Part shown: positions 8,847-16,603 of the stretch, in pieces
How positions within the stretch are numbered: position 1 is the first letter of the stretch
How the letters are laid out: each line of letters opens with the position of its first letter
Assembly: GCA_045577695.1 (NCBI GenBank)
Contig: JAZNIW010000001.1
Location: 41,436 to 105,435 of the forward strand
From: UMGS1279 sp045577695
GTDB taxonomy: Bacteria > Bacillota > Clostridia > Oscillospirales > Acutalibacteraceae
Length of the DNA stretch: 64,000 nucleotides
Reading direction: 5' to 3'
Program-made: the position numbers and the translations under genes
Notes under the pieces: model-generated
Database searches by the model: none
Told to the model about the DNA's origin: nothing
What the model saw: only the letters and a program-made list of their open reading frames with translations

Positions 8847-9260
8847 ATGATAAAAGAGGTAGTACACGATCCGATATTTCTTGCAGGAAAGTCGGAATTG
8901 GCGACAAAAGAAGATTTGCAGGTGGCACAGGATTTGTTGGACACACTCATTGCCAACAAAGATGGTTGTGTTGGTATGGCAGCGAATATGATTGGTGTAC
9001 GCAAGCGGATTATTGTTTTCGATAACGAAGGTACATATATGGCGATGTTTAACCCCGAGATTATCAAAAAATCAGGACTTTATGGTACTGAAGAAGGTTG
9101 CCTTTCTCTGCTCGGAGGTCCCCGTCCGTGCAAACGCTATAAAACCATCAAAGTTCAATGGCAAACTGCAGAATTTCAAACTCGCATTAAAACCTTTACT
9201 GGTTGGCCTGCACAAATTATTCAACATGAAATCGATCATTGCGATGGGGTATTAATATAG
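8847..9260 (+). CDS. def: Peptide deformylase, accessory-type
   Basis: 137 aa. It removes the formyl group from the N-terminal Met of new proteins, using a metal held by the Cys of EGCLSLLGG and the two His of QHEIDHCDG; both motifs are intact. Motif I reads GVGMAANMIGV, so the usual Gln (GxGLAAxQIG) is replaced by Met; I recall a clostridial subgroup with this reading. The protein is shorter than the housekeeping enzyme (~150-190 aa). It directly follows the 78-aa gene and lies 64 bp before the NTPase/radical-SAM operon, an unusual position for a housekeeping function. Confidence 0.85.
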   Translation: MIKEVVHDPIFLAGKSELATKEDLQVAQDLLDTLIANKDGCVGMAANMIGVRKRIIVFDNEGTYMAMFNPEIIKKSGLYGTEEGCLSLLGGPRPCKRYKTIKVQWQTAEFQTRIKTFTGWPAQIIQHEIDHCDGVLI

Positions 9261-9324
9261 GATAACTAAGCAAAAATTGTATCTTGTATTTCTTTTTAAT
9301 TTACTTGCTTAAAGGACGATAAAA

Positions 9325-11601
9325 ATGATTATAACTCTCTCTAAAACTCAAACTGGAAATGATACTTCCATATTTGAAAAGTTTCTTGATTTATTAGGTC
9401 AAGCGCAAACAATATGGAGCATCTTACTTTTTCTGGCGTTTGTAATTTTATTTGTTTTGTGTCTGTTTTTGTTCAGAAAAAACGTAAATAAAAACAGCAA
9501 AAAACAGATTGATGCTTTTATAAAAGTAAAAAAATACTCTCCAGAGCTATATATTGAGTTAAACGAAAACATGGAGTATTTACGCTACTTCATATTTTCA
9601 TATCGTTGGAAATGGAGAATTATAAGAAGATACAATTTGTTATTTAAAGGTTATGTAGGAAAACAACTAAAGCAAGCGCATAAAAACAATATATGCTATA
9701 GACTTTCTTATTTTTCGAAGTATAAAACCGTAAAAAAGCAAATTACTAATACTAATGAAGTTTTAACTAAATTTAGAGACGACCGAGAAGATAAAAGAGA
9801 AACTTTAGGCGATTTCTATTTTTTGGCTAAAAGCTTATCTTATGATTGTATTAATGTCACCAGTGAACTTTTATCGTACTGCTCTAAAATAGAGAACAAA
9901 AATATAATTGTGGTAGGAAGTGCCGGTAACGGCAAAACAAGCCTACTTTGCCGTGCAACCGAAACCGCTATAAAGAATAAATACCCATGTTTACTTTTGA
10001 ACTCAAAAGATATTGATAAAAATGCTGTTGATTTTATTTTAGACAAATTGCCTTTAATCTGGAAGGTGAAGAATTATTCTAAGTGGTTTTTGAAAGCAAT
10101 TAACTTTTTTCTGCTTATTAGAAGGAAATACCTGTTTGTTCTCATTGATGCTATCAACGAAAATGATTCAGAAGAATTCTTGAATTCTGTCGGAACAGTG
10201 TGTGATTACTTTGATAATTATAGCAGGGTTAAAGTTATACTCTCTTGTAGAAGTGAGTATTTCGATTATAGATATAAAAAATTGTTTGGCGAAGGCGAAA
10301 AGAATCTTGATATATTTAAGTTGTGTACCACTGACTATGATCGGCGTGCTGTTAATAAATTCTTCTTAAAATATAATAGTTATTATGAAGTTCCATATAG
10401 ATTTTCTGATAACATTCACAATAAAATAAGAACGTCATTGTTTCTTATGCGAATTTTCTTCGAAGTTAATAGTGGGCTTCCTTATGAAAATTTGGAATTT
10501 CAAAACGCTGAGATTTATAAGCAGTATATTGACAAAGTTGCTTCGGAACATAATGATATCGATGTAAACAAAATTATTAGGCAAATTTCTTCTAAAATGA
10601 TTGATTCTAAATGTTATGACAAAGTCGAATTATCAGTGTTGAATCTTTCAAACACAGAGAAAAATGCTTTATTAAATCTACTTGATAATAATCTGCTTAT
10701 TAATAAAACTATCCAATTAGGCGTTGGTATTTCCGAAAGGACAACGGAATTTTTATATTTTATTTTCGATGAATTCAGAGATTTTTGTATCGCCAAGGAG
10801 CTTATTATTCGTGATGAAGACAATAATGATCAAGATTACTCGTTGTTTTTTAATACAATTAACTTTATGAGCGAAAATGCTTTGGCTCCGCTTGAGGGAA
10901 TATTAAAATATGGCTATTATCATTTCAAAAAAATCGATAAAGTTGAATTGTGCAAAAAGATTTTAAACGCATTTGGGAAATCAAATATACAGCAGGCAAA
11001 TTTCACGCATCGTTACGATCGGGAAAGAACTTACTATTTTGATGATTTTGGTCTGTCGCTGATCTATATGGATGGCAGAACATTACAGGATTACGAACAT
11101 AAATATGTTTATAATTCACTTAGAACATCCAATCGCAGTAATATTCAGATATTCTTTTTCCTCCTCAATAATGAAATTGCAAATGAAGAACCAAATTTGT
11201 GTCAATATTTGGACATTGTACTCAATGAAACGGATGAAAAAATACTGTCTTCTTTGGTCTATGAGCTTGTAGAGGAAGAAAAATATTTCAGAAATACCCC
11301 AAAATTGATTGATACCTTCTATAAACGGATTAATATTACATATTCCAATTCATCGCAAATTTCTGAAAATATTAAAAAGATGTTAATATTGATTTTTTCT
11401 TATGAGCCGTTGGAGTGGTATCAGACAAAATCGGGAGGGCCTATCGAGTTTGATGATTTATTATATGATGCTGTGATTTCAGTAATAAAATGTAAAGAAT
11501 TGAAAAAATCTGTTCAAGAATTAAAGGATTATAGGAATCCTACAGTGGATAGTATTGATGATATTATGGCTCTCATTAGTGGGATTTACGGAAAGAAGTG
11601 A
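9325..11601 (+). CDS. Membrane-anchored P-loop NTPase (STAND/NACHT-like)
   Basis: 758 aa with an AAAGGACG ribosome site. One N-terminal membrane helix (about residues 30-50, IWSILLFLAFVILFVLCLFL) is followed by a basic cytoplasmic stretch. Walker A is VVGSAGNGKTS (~196-206), Walker B LFVLIDAINEND (~270-281), and an ILSCRSEYFD segment (~305-315) matches the arginine sensor of NACHT-type NTPases. The C-terminal half is helical and repeat-like, as in sensor regions. NACHT/STAND proteins act as phage or stress sensors that oligomerise on ligand binding; here the output could be at the membrane. The next gene starts 5 bases after its stop, linking it to the NSSS-protein/radical-SAM genes. Confidence 0.75.
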   Translation: MIITLSKTQTGNDTSIFEKFLDLLGQAQTIWSILLFLAFVILFVLCLFLFRKNVNKNSKKQIDAFIKVKKYSPELYIELNENMEYLRYFIFSYRWKWRIIRRYNLLFKGYVGKQLKQAHKNNICYRLSYFSKYKTVKKQITNTNEVLTKFRDDREDKRETLGDFYFLAKSLSYDCINVTSELLSYCSKIENKNIIVVGSAGNGKTSLLCRATETAIKNKYPCLLLNSKDIDKNAVDFILDKLPLIWKVKNYSKWFLKAINFFLLIRRKYLFVLIDAINENDSEEFLNSVGTVCDYFDNYSRVKVILSCRSEYFDYRYKKLFGEGEKNLDIFKLCTTDYDRRAVNKFFLKYNSYYEVPYRFSDNIHNKIRTSLFLMRIFFEVNSGLPYENLEFQNAEIYKQYIDKVASEHNDIDVNKIIRQISSKMIDSKCYDKVELSVLNLSNTEKNALLNLLDNNLLINKTIQLGVGISERTTEFLYFIFDEFRDFCIAKELIIRDEDNNDQDYSLFFNTINFMSENALAPLEGILKYGYYHFKKIDKVELCKKILNAFGKSNIQQANFTHRYDRERTYYFDDFGLSLIYMDGRTLQDYEHKYVYNSLRTSNRSNIQIFFFLLNNEIANEEPNLCQYLDIVLNETDEKILSSLVYELVEEEKYFRNTPKLIDTFYKRINITYSNSSQISENIKKMLILIFSYEPLEWYQTKSGGPIEFDDLLYDAVISVIKCKELKKSVQELKDYRNPTVDSIDDIMALISGIYGKK

Positions 11602-11605
11602 AAAT

Positions 11606-11983
11606 ATGAAAATAGGTACTTTGGTTTTCTATAAAAAAAGTTTCAAAACATCACCCATAGGTGTTTATCACTTTTTTGGCGTAAGAAGGAGGAGTTATGC
11701 CGGCAGTATCGTGAAAAGGATGTATGATTATTTTTGTGGTGGGGCAAAGAATTTGTTTTTAGAATACCTTTTATGTTACAGTAAGGAATATGAATCGTAT
11801 AAGCAATTCCTTTTGGAAAAATACAATCTGTTTGAATATGAGGTTGAAAATATTATTTCTTGGCGCCTTTATTGCAAAGATTTATCCTGTACTCCCGATA
11901 TTAATGTGAAAGAGTTTTTAGAGTATGATGAAATGAAAAACGCTATAAGTGACTTGTTGGGGGAAGTTGCAGATGAAGATTAG
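11606..11983 (+). CDS. Unknown 125-aa protein between NTPase and NSSS-motif gene
   Basis: Start chosen at 11606 because GGAAAGAAGTG precedes it; an earlier in-frame ATG at 11555 lies inside the NTPase gene. The protein is basic at the N-terminus and acidic at the C-terminus, with four cysteines and many aromatic residues (YFCGG, LLCYSKEYESY). No family is recognised. It overlaps the next gene by 11 bases, so the two are translationally coupled; it may be a partner or chaperone of the NSSS-motif protein. Confidence 0.6.
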   Translation: MKIGTLVFYKKSFKTSPIGVYHFFGVRRRSYAGSIVKRMYDYFCGGAKNLFLEYLLCYSKEYESYKQFLLEKYNLFEYEVENIISWRLYCKDLSCTPDINVKEFLEYDEMKNAISDLLGEVADED

Positions 11984-12371
11984 AGATGGTTTTGTAACAA
12001 ACAGTTCATCAACAAATTTTATGATAATATGTAAGGAAGAATTAACCGCTGATTATTTAGCAAAAAAGTTGGGATTTAAAAACAACTCTTTTATTAGAAC
12101 TTTAGGAAATGACTTAGCTCATCAAATTATCTCAGGAACCAGCAGAGGTGTCAGGTGGTTTGAAATAGATGAGATTAATCACGAAAATGTTTTAAAGATT
12201 TTTGGGGAGAAAAGTGCGAAAAAATACCGCGAACTTACTGAAAAAGGTTTTTATACATATGTGGGATATACCAGTTCAGATGATGATTGCCTCTCTTCGT
12301 TTATGACTATGGACAGTTTTATCATAGATGAAAAAGACTTCTACATGGATGGAAAGAATTGCGCGTGGTAA
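11973..12371 (+). CDS. NSSS-motif protein, putative substrate of the adjacent radical-SAM enzyme
   Basis: 132 aa from the ATG at 11973 (GGGGGAAG ribosome site). It begins KIRDGFVTNSSSTNFMII, a form of the F-V-S/T-N-S-S-S-S-S-F segment that I recall at the extreme N-terminus of many otherwise unrelated bacterial proteins, often beside radical-SAM genes. The rest has no recognised domain and ends in KNCAW. Its stop codon is one base before the ATG of the radical-SAM gene. A conserved start followed by a variable body suggests the N-terminal Asn/Ser stretch is a recognition or modification site; this is inference. Confidence 0.7.
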   Translation: MKIRDGFVTNSSSTNFMIICKEELTADYLAKKLGFKNNSFIRTLGNDLAHQIISGTSRGVRWFEIDEINHENVLKIFGEKSAKKYRELTEKGFYTYVGYTSSDDDCLSSFMTMDSFIIDEKDFYMDGKNCAW

Positions 12372-12372
12372 T

Positions 12373-13461
12373 ATGATATTTTATAAGGATAAAAATTATA
12401 ATTTCATTGAGTATTTCAATGAACTCAACGGATTTTTGCTAAGGAGCAATGTGTTGAAAAATGGAGTAGAAACAGATGTTGTTCCATTTAGGCGTTCATA
12501 TCCGGAGTTGATTGATGTTGGTATTATGGGAACTTGCACAGCCTGCGATAAAGGAATATGCAAAGCTGCAGGTATTGATTGTTATCAAAACGCCTCGTTA
12601 TCTAAGCGCCCCAACATGTCATTGAAGATTTATAAAGCAATTGTTGAACAGAGCAAAGGAAAAACATTTCAAATTGCTTTGGGCGGTGCTGGGGATCCAA
12701 ATAAGCACGAAAGTTTTAGAGAAATTCTTGAATTGACGCGCGAAAACCTTATAGTGCCCAATTTAACAACAAGCGGTTATAAACTTACCGATGATGAAAT
12801 ATCATTGATGAAAAAATATTGTGGAGCGGTTGCGGTTTCATTTTATTCCAGATTGCTCCCCAATAAACAAGAATCAAATGAAATTACTATTAGCGCCATA
12901 AAGCGTTTAATCAGTGCTGGATGTACTACAAACATTCATTATGTTGTTTCAAAAAACAATTTGGAGGAAATAATCTATCGTTTACAAAACAACCTTTTCC
13001 CTGAGGGTATAAATGCGTGCGTTTTTTTATTATATAAACCTGTTGGTCAAGCTGATTGTACGAAAATGCCAACAATAGATGATGCAACATACAAAAAGTT
13101 TATTGATTTGGCAACGAATAAAAAATATAGATTCAAAGTTGGTTTTGATACATGTCAATCGCCTGCACTTAGGATGTTCGGAAAAACTATTTCTGAGGAA
13201 TCTTTGGATTTTTGTGAATCAGCAAGATTTTCTATGTACATAGATTGTGAGAATCAAGCATATCCTTGTTCGTTTGGTTGGATGACCGATGAATATAGGG
13301 TGGATTTAAATGATAATACCATTTCTGAAGCATGGAATTCCGATCAGTTTAATGATTTTATAAAAGCACAACATTTAAAATGCGGCAGGGATGATAAGAC
13401 GGAATGTCGGTGTTGCGCATTAGACTTAGGCATTAAATTATGTGATAAAGTATCTTTTTAA
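12373..13461 (+). CDS. Radical-SAM-type protein with non-standard cysteine spacing
   Basis: 362 aa starting at 12373, immediately after the NSSS gene stop (in-frame ATGs at 12328 and 12349 overlap that gene and lack ribosome sites). Residues 50-73 contain IMGTC..C....C......CYQ: cysteines 55, 58, 63 and 70 instead of the usual CxxxCxxC. I recall a family with an IMGxC...GLC...GxxCYQ signature, which would make 55, 63 and 70 the cluster ligands. A GGAGDP stretch (~112-117) fits the SAM-binding GGE-type motif. The C-terminal part has two more cysteine groups (FDTCQSP...FCESARFSMYIDCENQAYPCSFG and CRCCALD), like SPASM/twitch auxiliary clusters. It probably modifies a peptide, most likely the adjacent NSSS protein; this is not proven. 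Confidence 0.75.
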   Translation: MIFYKDKNYNFIEYFNELNGFLLRSNVLKNGVETDVVPFRRSYPELIDVGIMGTCTACDKGICKAAGIDCYQNASLSKRPNMSLKIYKAIVEQSKGKTFQIALGGAGDPNKHESFREILELTRENLIVPNLTTSGYKLTDDEISLMKKYCGAVAVSFYSRLLPNKQESNEITISAIKRLISAGCTTNIHYVVSKNNLEEIIYRLQNNLFPEGINACVFLLYKPVGQADCTKMPTIDDATYKKFIDLATNKKYRFKVGFDTCQSPALRMFGKTISEESLDFCESARFSMYIDCENQAYPCSFGWMTDEYRVDLNDNTISEAWNSDQFNDFIKAQHLKCGRDDKTECRCCALDLGIKLCDKVSF

Positions 13462-13495
13462 AAGTGTTGCAGAAATGCAGCACTTTTGATTTTTA
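13460..13495 (+). terminator. Terminator of the NTPase/radical-SAM operon
   Basis: AAAGTGTTGC and GCAGCACTTT pair around AGAAAT (one mismatch) and are followed by TGATTTTTAT. Confidence 0.75.
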
Positions 13496-13657
13496 TAAAG
13501 ATTTAAAAACTAATAAAAACCAGTTTTATATCTGCATTTGTGAAATTTTTTCTGAAACACGTATGTAAAACTCTATTTTTTATTGTTTCAAATATTATCT
13601 GGACTTGTGGAAAGTATTGTGGTATGTGTTTGTGTTGCAAAAGGAGGTGCAACGCAC

Positions 13658-13942
13658 ATGACAACACTTGAAGATTTATACTATGGAAACATTAGTCCAC
13701 ACGAAAGGTATATCAAGCGCGGAACGAGGGTTGACAAACTTGTGAAGCTGATATGCAAAAACGAGGAAGAACTGAATTCGGGACTCACAGAGAAACAAAA
13801 AGAAACTTTTGAAAAGTTCAAAGATTGCACAAGCGAACTGTCCTGCATAACCGAGCGTGAGGCATTCAGTTCGGGATTTATCCTCGCAACACGCATAATG
13901 GTGGAAGTGATGCAAGGTTTAGAGGAAGTCGAGGATATATGA
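13658..13942 (+). CDS. DUF6809-like protein
   Basis: 94 aa from the ATG at 13658, which has AAGGAGGTGC in front; the longer frame from 13583 has no ribosome site. It starts MTTLEDLYYGNISPHER, the hallmark I recall for DUF6809, a helical family of unknown function common in mobile DNA of Clostridia. A paralogue in element 2 (18863-19165) has the matching EEFYYGNIDPQAR start. Its stop overlaps the start of the CAP lipoprotein gene by 4 bases. Confidence 0.7.
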   Translation: MTTLEDLYYGNISPHERYIKRGTRVDKLVKLICKNEEELNSGLTEKQKETFEKFKDCTSELSCITEREAFSSGFILATRIMVEVMQGLEEVEDI

Positions 13943-14739
13943 GAAAAATCATTATCCTTCTTCTCTGCTGTGGGCTGCTCGTAAGTATGGTAGGATGCGG
14001 TGGCAACACCGCACTGCCACCTACCGAGAGTCCGCCGACAACGGCATCGGAAATGGTAATAACAGAACCGCCCACCGAAACAGCACCGCCAGTGTCGGCG
14101 GCAGAGCCTACAGAGAAAGAAAAAGAATTTCCCTCGACTGAGAGCAAGGAACAGGCAACCAAACCGACTGTAACCGCCACAGAGCCTCCAACGACGGCAA
14201 AGCCGAAAGAGGAAACAAAAATTACCGAACCGAAGATTGAAGAACCTCCAAAAGAGGACGAAATATATGTGAACAAACAATGGCCGGAGGTTGATTCTGC
14301 GGATATCGAAAAGCTCGTAATTGAAAAAGTAAATGCCTACCGTATAGCGCAGGGTGATACTGTAGCTACGATGCTCCCCGGACTGACTGATGTGGCACGG
14401 TACAGAGCGAAAGAACTTATAACGAACTTTTCCCACACAGACATTCGTGATGTGTGTAAAGAATTAAAGTATGGCGAGTTTGTAGATATGACACTCTACG
14501 GTATGACCGCCGAGGATAGTTACTATCAGGGTTACAGCCGTGAAGCCATAGGTATGGGAGAATGGTTCGGCACGGCAGAAGGTATGTCAGATCGTATCGC
14601 TGATGGCTTTCATCACAGCAAAGGTCACTGGTCGTATGTCGGCAGTTCTAAATATCCATACATTGCTGTTGGCGTAACCAAGGCAAACGATAAATGGTAT
14701 ATCTGCATCTGTATGAGCAAAGAAAACTACGGTGGATAA
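13939..14739 (+). CDS. CAP/SCP-domain lipoprotein
   Basis: 266 aa. A lipoprotein signal (MRKIIILLLCCGLLVSMVGC, lipobox Cys20) is followed by a Pro/Thr/Glu-rich linker (about 25-110) and a CAP-like domain (~115-266; EKVNAYR, NFSHTD, GHWSYVGSSKYPYIAVGVT). CAP domains of bacteria are extracellular with mostly unknown activity. It would sit on the outer face of the cytoplasmic membrane. It overlaps the DUF6809 gene by 4 bases. The linker is GC-richer and repetitive, so long open frames on the opposite strand here are composition effects. Confidence 0.8.
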   Translation: MRKIIILLLCCGLLVSMVGCGGNTALPPTESPPTTASEMVITEPPTETAPPVSAAEPTEKEKEFPSTESKEQATKPTVTATEPPTTAKPKEETKITEPKIEEPPKEDEIYVNKQWPEVDSADIEKLVIEKVNAYRIAQGDTVATMLPGLTDVARYRAKELITNFSHTDIRDVCKELKYGEFVDMTLYGMTAEDSYYQGYSREAIGMGEWFGTAEGMSDRIADGFHHSKGHWSYVGSSKYPYIAVGVTKANDKWYICICMSKENYGG

Positions 14740-14760
14740 AAACAAAACAAGGCGATTTAA

Positions 14761-14799
14761 GGCGGGTGGTTACTCAGGTGAGTAAACACTCGCCTTTTT
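14761..14799 (+). terminator. Terminator after the CAP lipoprotein gene
   Basis: A 15-bp stem with one mismatch (GGCGGGTGGTTACTC / GAGTAAACACTCGCC) is followed by TTTTT. Confidence 0.85.
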
Positions 14800-14989
14800 C
14801 TTTTTAATCGCAACGTGGGGCAAAAGAATGCGCCGAAACGCCAAAATTATAGTAGATCAAAAAAATTTTTCAAAAAATTTTTCGCAGAATATTTATTATT
14901 AAAAACTACTCAAAATAAACAAAAATACTGTATGGAAATATTGGACGATTTTTTGCTGAAAACGTTGATGCTATGCGGTTTTCGGGGTG

Positions 14990-15018
14990 TTGACAAGGTG
15001 ATTTTCGGTTGTTATAAT
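14990..15018 (+). promoter_or_regulatory. Consensus promoter of an untranslated transcription unit
   Basis: TTGACA (14990-14995), a 17-base spacer and TATAAT (15013-15018): a perfect housekeeping promoter with no good ORF downstream for over 500 bases. Confidence 0.85.
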
Positions 15019-15024
15019 GAGGTT

Positions 15025-15557
15025 GCACCAATGGAAAATGGTGCTTACAATTGAATAAAAAAGGATGTCGGGTACAAAGCCGTCGTGACCTTAACGGGAA
15101 AGCTAAGATGGACAACGCCGCCAAGACCTCACACATGTGAGCGAGCGATAAAGCGTATGTGCCGAACCGAAATAACAACGTCTTTCAGTTTGCGATGACT
15201 CACGATTGGTATGATGATACTTCTGCATGGCAGCTCATAGGCATATGAGATGTGGACGATAAGGTTGGAATCGATACCTGTTTGTTACATATGATTCTCG
15301 TTCTCAAGGAATCAACTTATTCCAAGAGATAGATGTTACGAGAAGCTCTGCATCCTTCGTTTAACAAAGTAACTCAATTTTAGCACAGACCTTGTCAATA
15401 TCACTTTCCTTATTCCCCTTATGCGAAACAAAAAGAACAAAGAAATTTTATGTGACTCTTATGCAATGCCAAGGGGTCACTGTATCTAAAACTAAATACT
15501 GACAGTAAGACCACTTACAATGAAACGATACGTTTCTTGTAGGTGGTCTTTGTTTTT
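15025..15557 (+). ncRNA. Candidate large structured RNA (~530 nt)
   Basis: The unit runs from a consensus promoter to a 20-bp-stem terminator (15507-15550) and has no ORF of note on the plus strand. Stem-loops seen include GCACCA/TGGTGC (15025-15044), CTCAT/ATGAG near 15235, a long hairpin at about 15291-15336 (TTCTCGT...TCTC..GGAAT / ATTCC..GAGA...ACGAGAA) and GTGACTC/GGGGTCAC near 15453-15480. The length and setting (integrative element of a gut or rumen Firmicute) recall large ornate RNAs such as ROOL or GOLLD. I cannot confirm a class by eye. It could alternatively be a long leader of the HTH gene at 15573, since its terminator ends 16 bases before that ATG. Confidence 0.5.
15507..15557 (+). 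terminator. Strong terminator at the end of the structured-RNA unit
   Basis: AAGACCACTTACAATGAAACG pairs almost perfectly with CGTTTCTTGTAGGTGGTCTT around a 3-base loop, followed by TGTTTTT. Confidence 0.85.
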
Positions 15558-15572
15558 GAAAGGAGAAGTTAA

Positions 15573-15887
15573 ATGATCAATACACGACCATCAAGGAGAG
15601 ATTTCTTTATAGTGGCAAACAGAATTTTTGAACTCCAACTCAAGCCGCGAGATTTTACAGTGTACTGTTGTCTGCTACGACACGCTGATATTGCAAACCA
15701 TACTTGCTTTCCGTCAAGGCGAACCATTTCGAAAGAGTGTCGGATTGACAAAAAGACGGTAGACGTGGCTCTCAACAGTTTAATAAACGTCGGGTTAATT
15801 CAAAAGATAACACGAACACGATATGACGGCAGTAAAACCTCAAACCTCTATTATGTAGTCGATCTTACGAAAACCAATAGTGAATAA
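15573..15887 (+). CDS. Replication-type helix-turn-helix protein (HTH_36-like)
   Basis: 104 aa, GAAAGGAG ribosome site. The sequence FFIVANRIFELQLKPRDFTV, then CFPSRRTISKECRIDKKTVD and a winged-helix beta hairpin, matches HTH_36 proteins linked to plasmid-like replication initiators. It is a lone N-terminal DNA-binding module with no initiator or helicase part, so it may be a regulator. It lies directly after the strong terminator of the candidate RNA. Confidence 0.7.
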   Translation: MINTRPSRRDFFIVANRIFELQLKPRDFTVYCCLLRHADIANHTCFPSRRTISKECRIDKKTVDVALNSLINVGLIQKITRTRYDGSKTSNLYYVVDLTKTNSE

Positions 15888-16284
15888 ATCTCAGTTGGGT
15901 AGGTTCGAAACTTCTTATCAATAACAAGACCCATAGAACAAAACCCAGAAATCTTACAACAGAATAAAAAATATATAAGCAGCTAATTTAAAGCGCAATA
16001 AGCTGGTGGGAATGCAATCTCTGCCTTATTTCCTTCTTTTCTGCCGTAGTGGTAACACACTTGGATGAAAAGAAAGCAGGAGAAAGGAAAGGTGCCGCAA
16101 AACGCCACCTTTCCGACTCACATCGGACGGCAATGCCGACCGTTAGGGGCTTTGTAGGCTATTCACAAGTTAAATTACAGGTGTGCTACCTTTTTGCGAT
16201 TAGCGCCGCAAATGTGCTACCTTTGGAAATTATTCCACCACCCATTTAATACTCGAAATATCGAAAAAATGAAAGGAGAACTTC
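15888..16284. other. Gene-free stretch in element 1
   Basis: No supportable gene. It contains a GC-rich hairpin at 16086-16114 (GGAAAGGTG / CACCTTTCC) without a T-run, and short low-complexity text; the 66-codon frame at 16049 lacks a ribosome site. Confidence 0.6.
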
Positions 16285-16599
16285 ATGAGTTACAGATATT
16301 ATTTCAAAATGTTTAAGAATGAACCCGATGTGTTGACTGTACCGGATGTGGTAAGGCTGTTGAAGTTTGGTAAAAATACCGTCTACGGTCTTATCAAGGA
16401 AGGTAGGATTAGTAGTATCAAGCAGGGCAAGAAAATTATCGTGCCGAAGGTGTGCTTGGTTGAGTTCTTGACCGATGCAGGAAACTATCAGACACCGTCC
16501 CCGACAGTCCCGAATAATCTCTGGACTTGTGGAGAGTGTTGTGGTAGTGTTGGTGTTGCCCGAGAAACCGAAGGACAACTTCAAAAGAAAGGAGCGTGA
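16285..16599 (+). CDS. Excisionase-like helix-turn-helix protein
   Basis: 104 aa, GAAAGGAGAACTTC ribosome site. Residues ~14-62 (VLTVPDVVRLLKFGKNTVYG, then LIKEGRISSIKQGKKIIVPK) are a winged MerR/excisionase fold. It ends 4 bases before the integrase start, the normal xis-int order, so it likely directs excision and regulates the integrase. The C-terminal ~40 residues are Pro/Gly/Cys-rich and unmatched. Confidence 0.8.
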   Translation: MSYRYYFKMFKNEPDVLTVPDVVRLLKFGKNTVYGLIKEGRISSIKQGKKIIVPKVCLVEFLTDAGNYQTPSPTVPNNLWTCGECCGSVGVARETEGQLQKKGA

Positions 16600-16603
16600 G
16601 TAA

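Noticed and set aside
13681..14436. Long minus-strand frames over the CAP lipoprotein gene
   Set aside because: They mirror the Pro/Thr-rich linker codons, have no ribosome sites and code for Cys/Phe/Arg-rich nonsense.
14815..15054. 79-codon frame across the promoter of the candidate RNA
   Set aside because: It overlaps the TTGACA/TATAAT promoter and has no ribosome site.
15060..15380. Group II intron remnant
   Set aside because: No domain V, no GTGYG start and no reverse transcriptase; own promoter and terminator fit a separate RNA better.
16049..16249. 66-codon frame between the two HTH genes of element 1
   Set aside because: It spans a GC hairpin, has no ribosome site and no homologue that I recognise.
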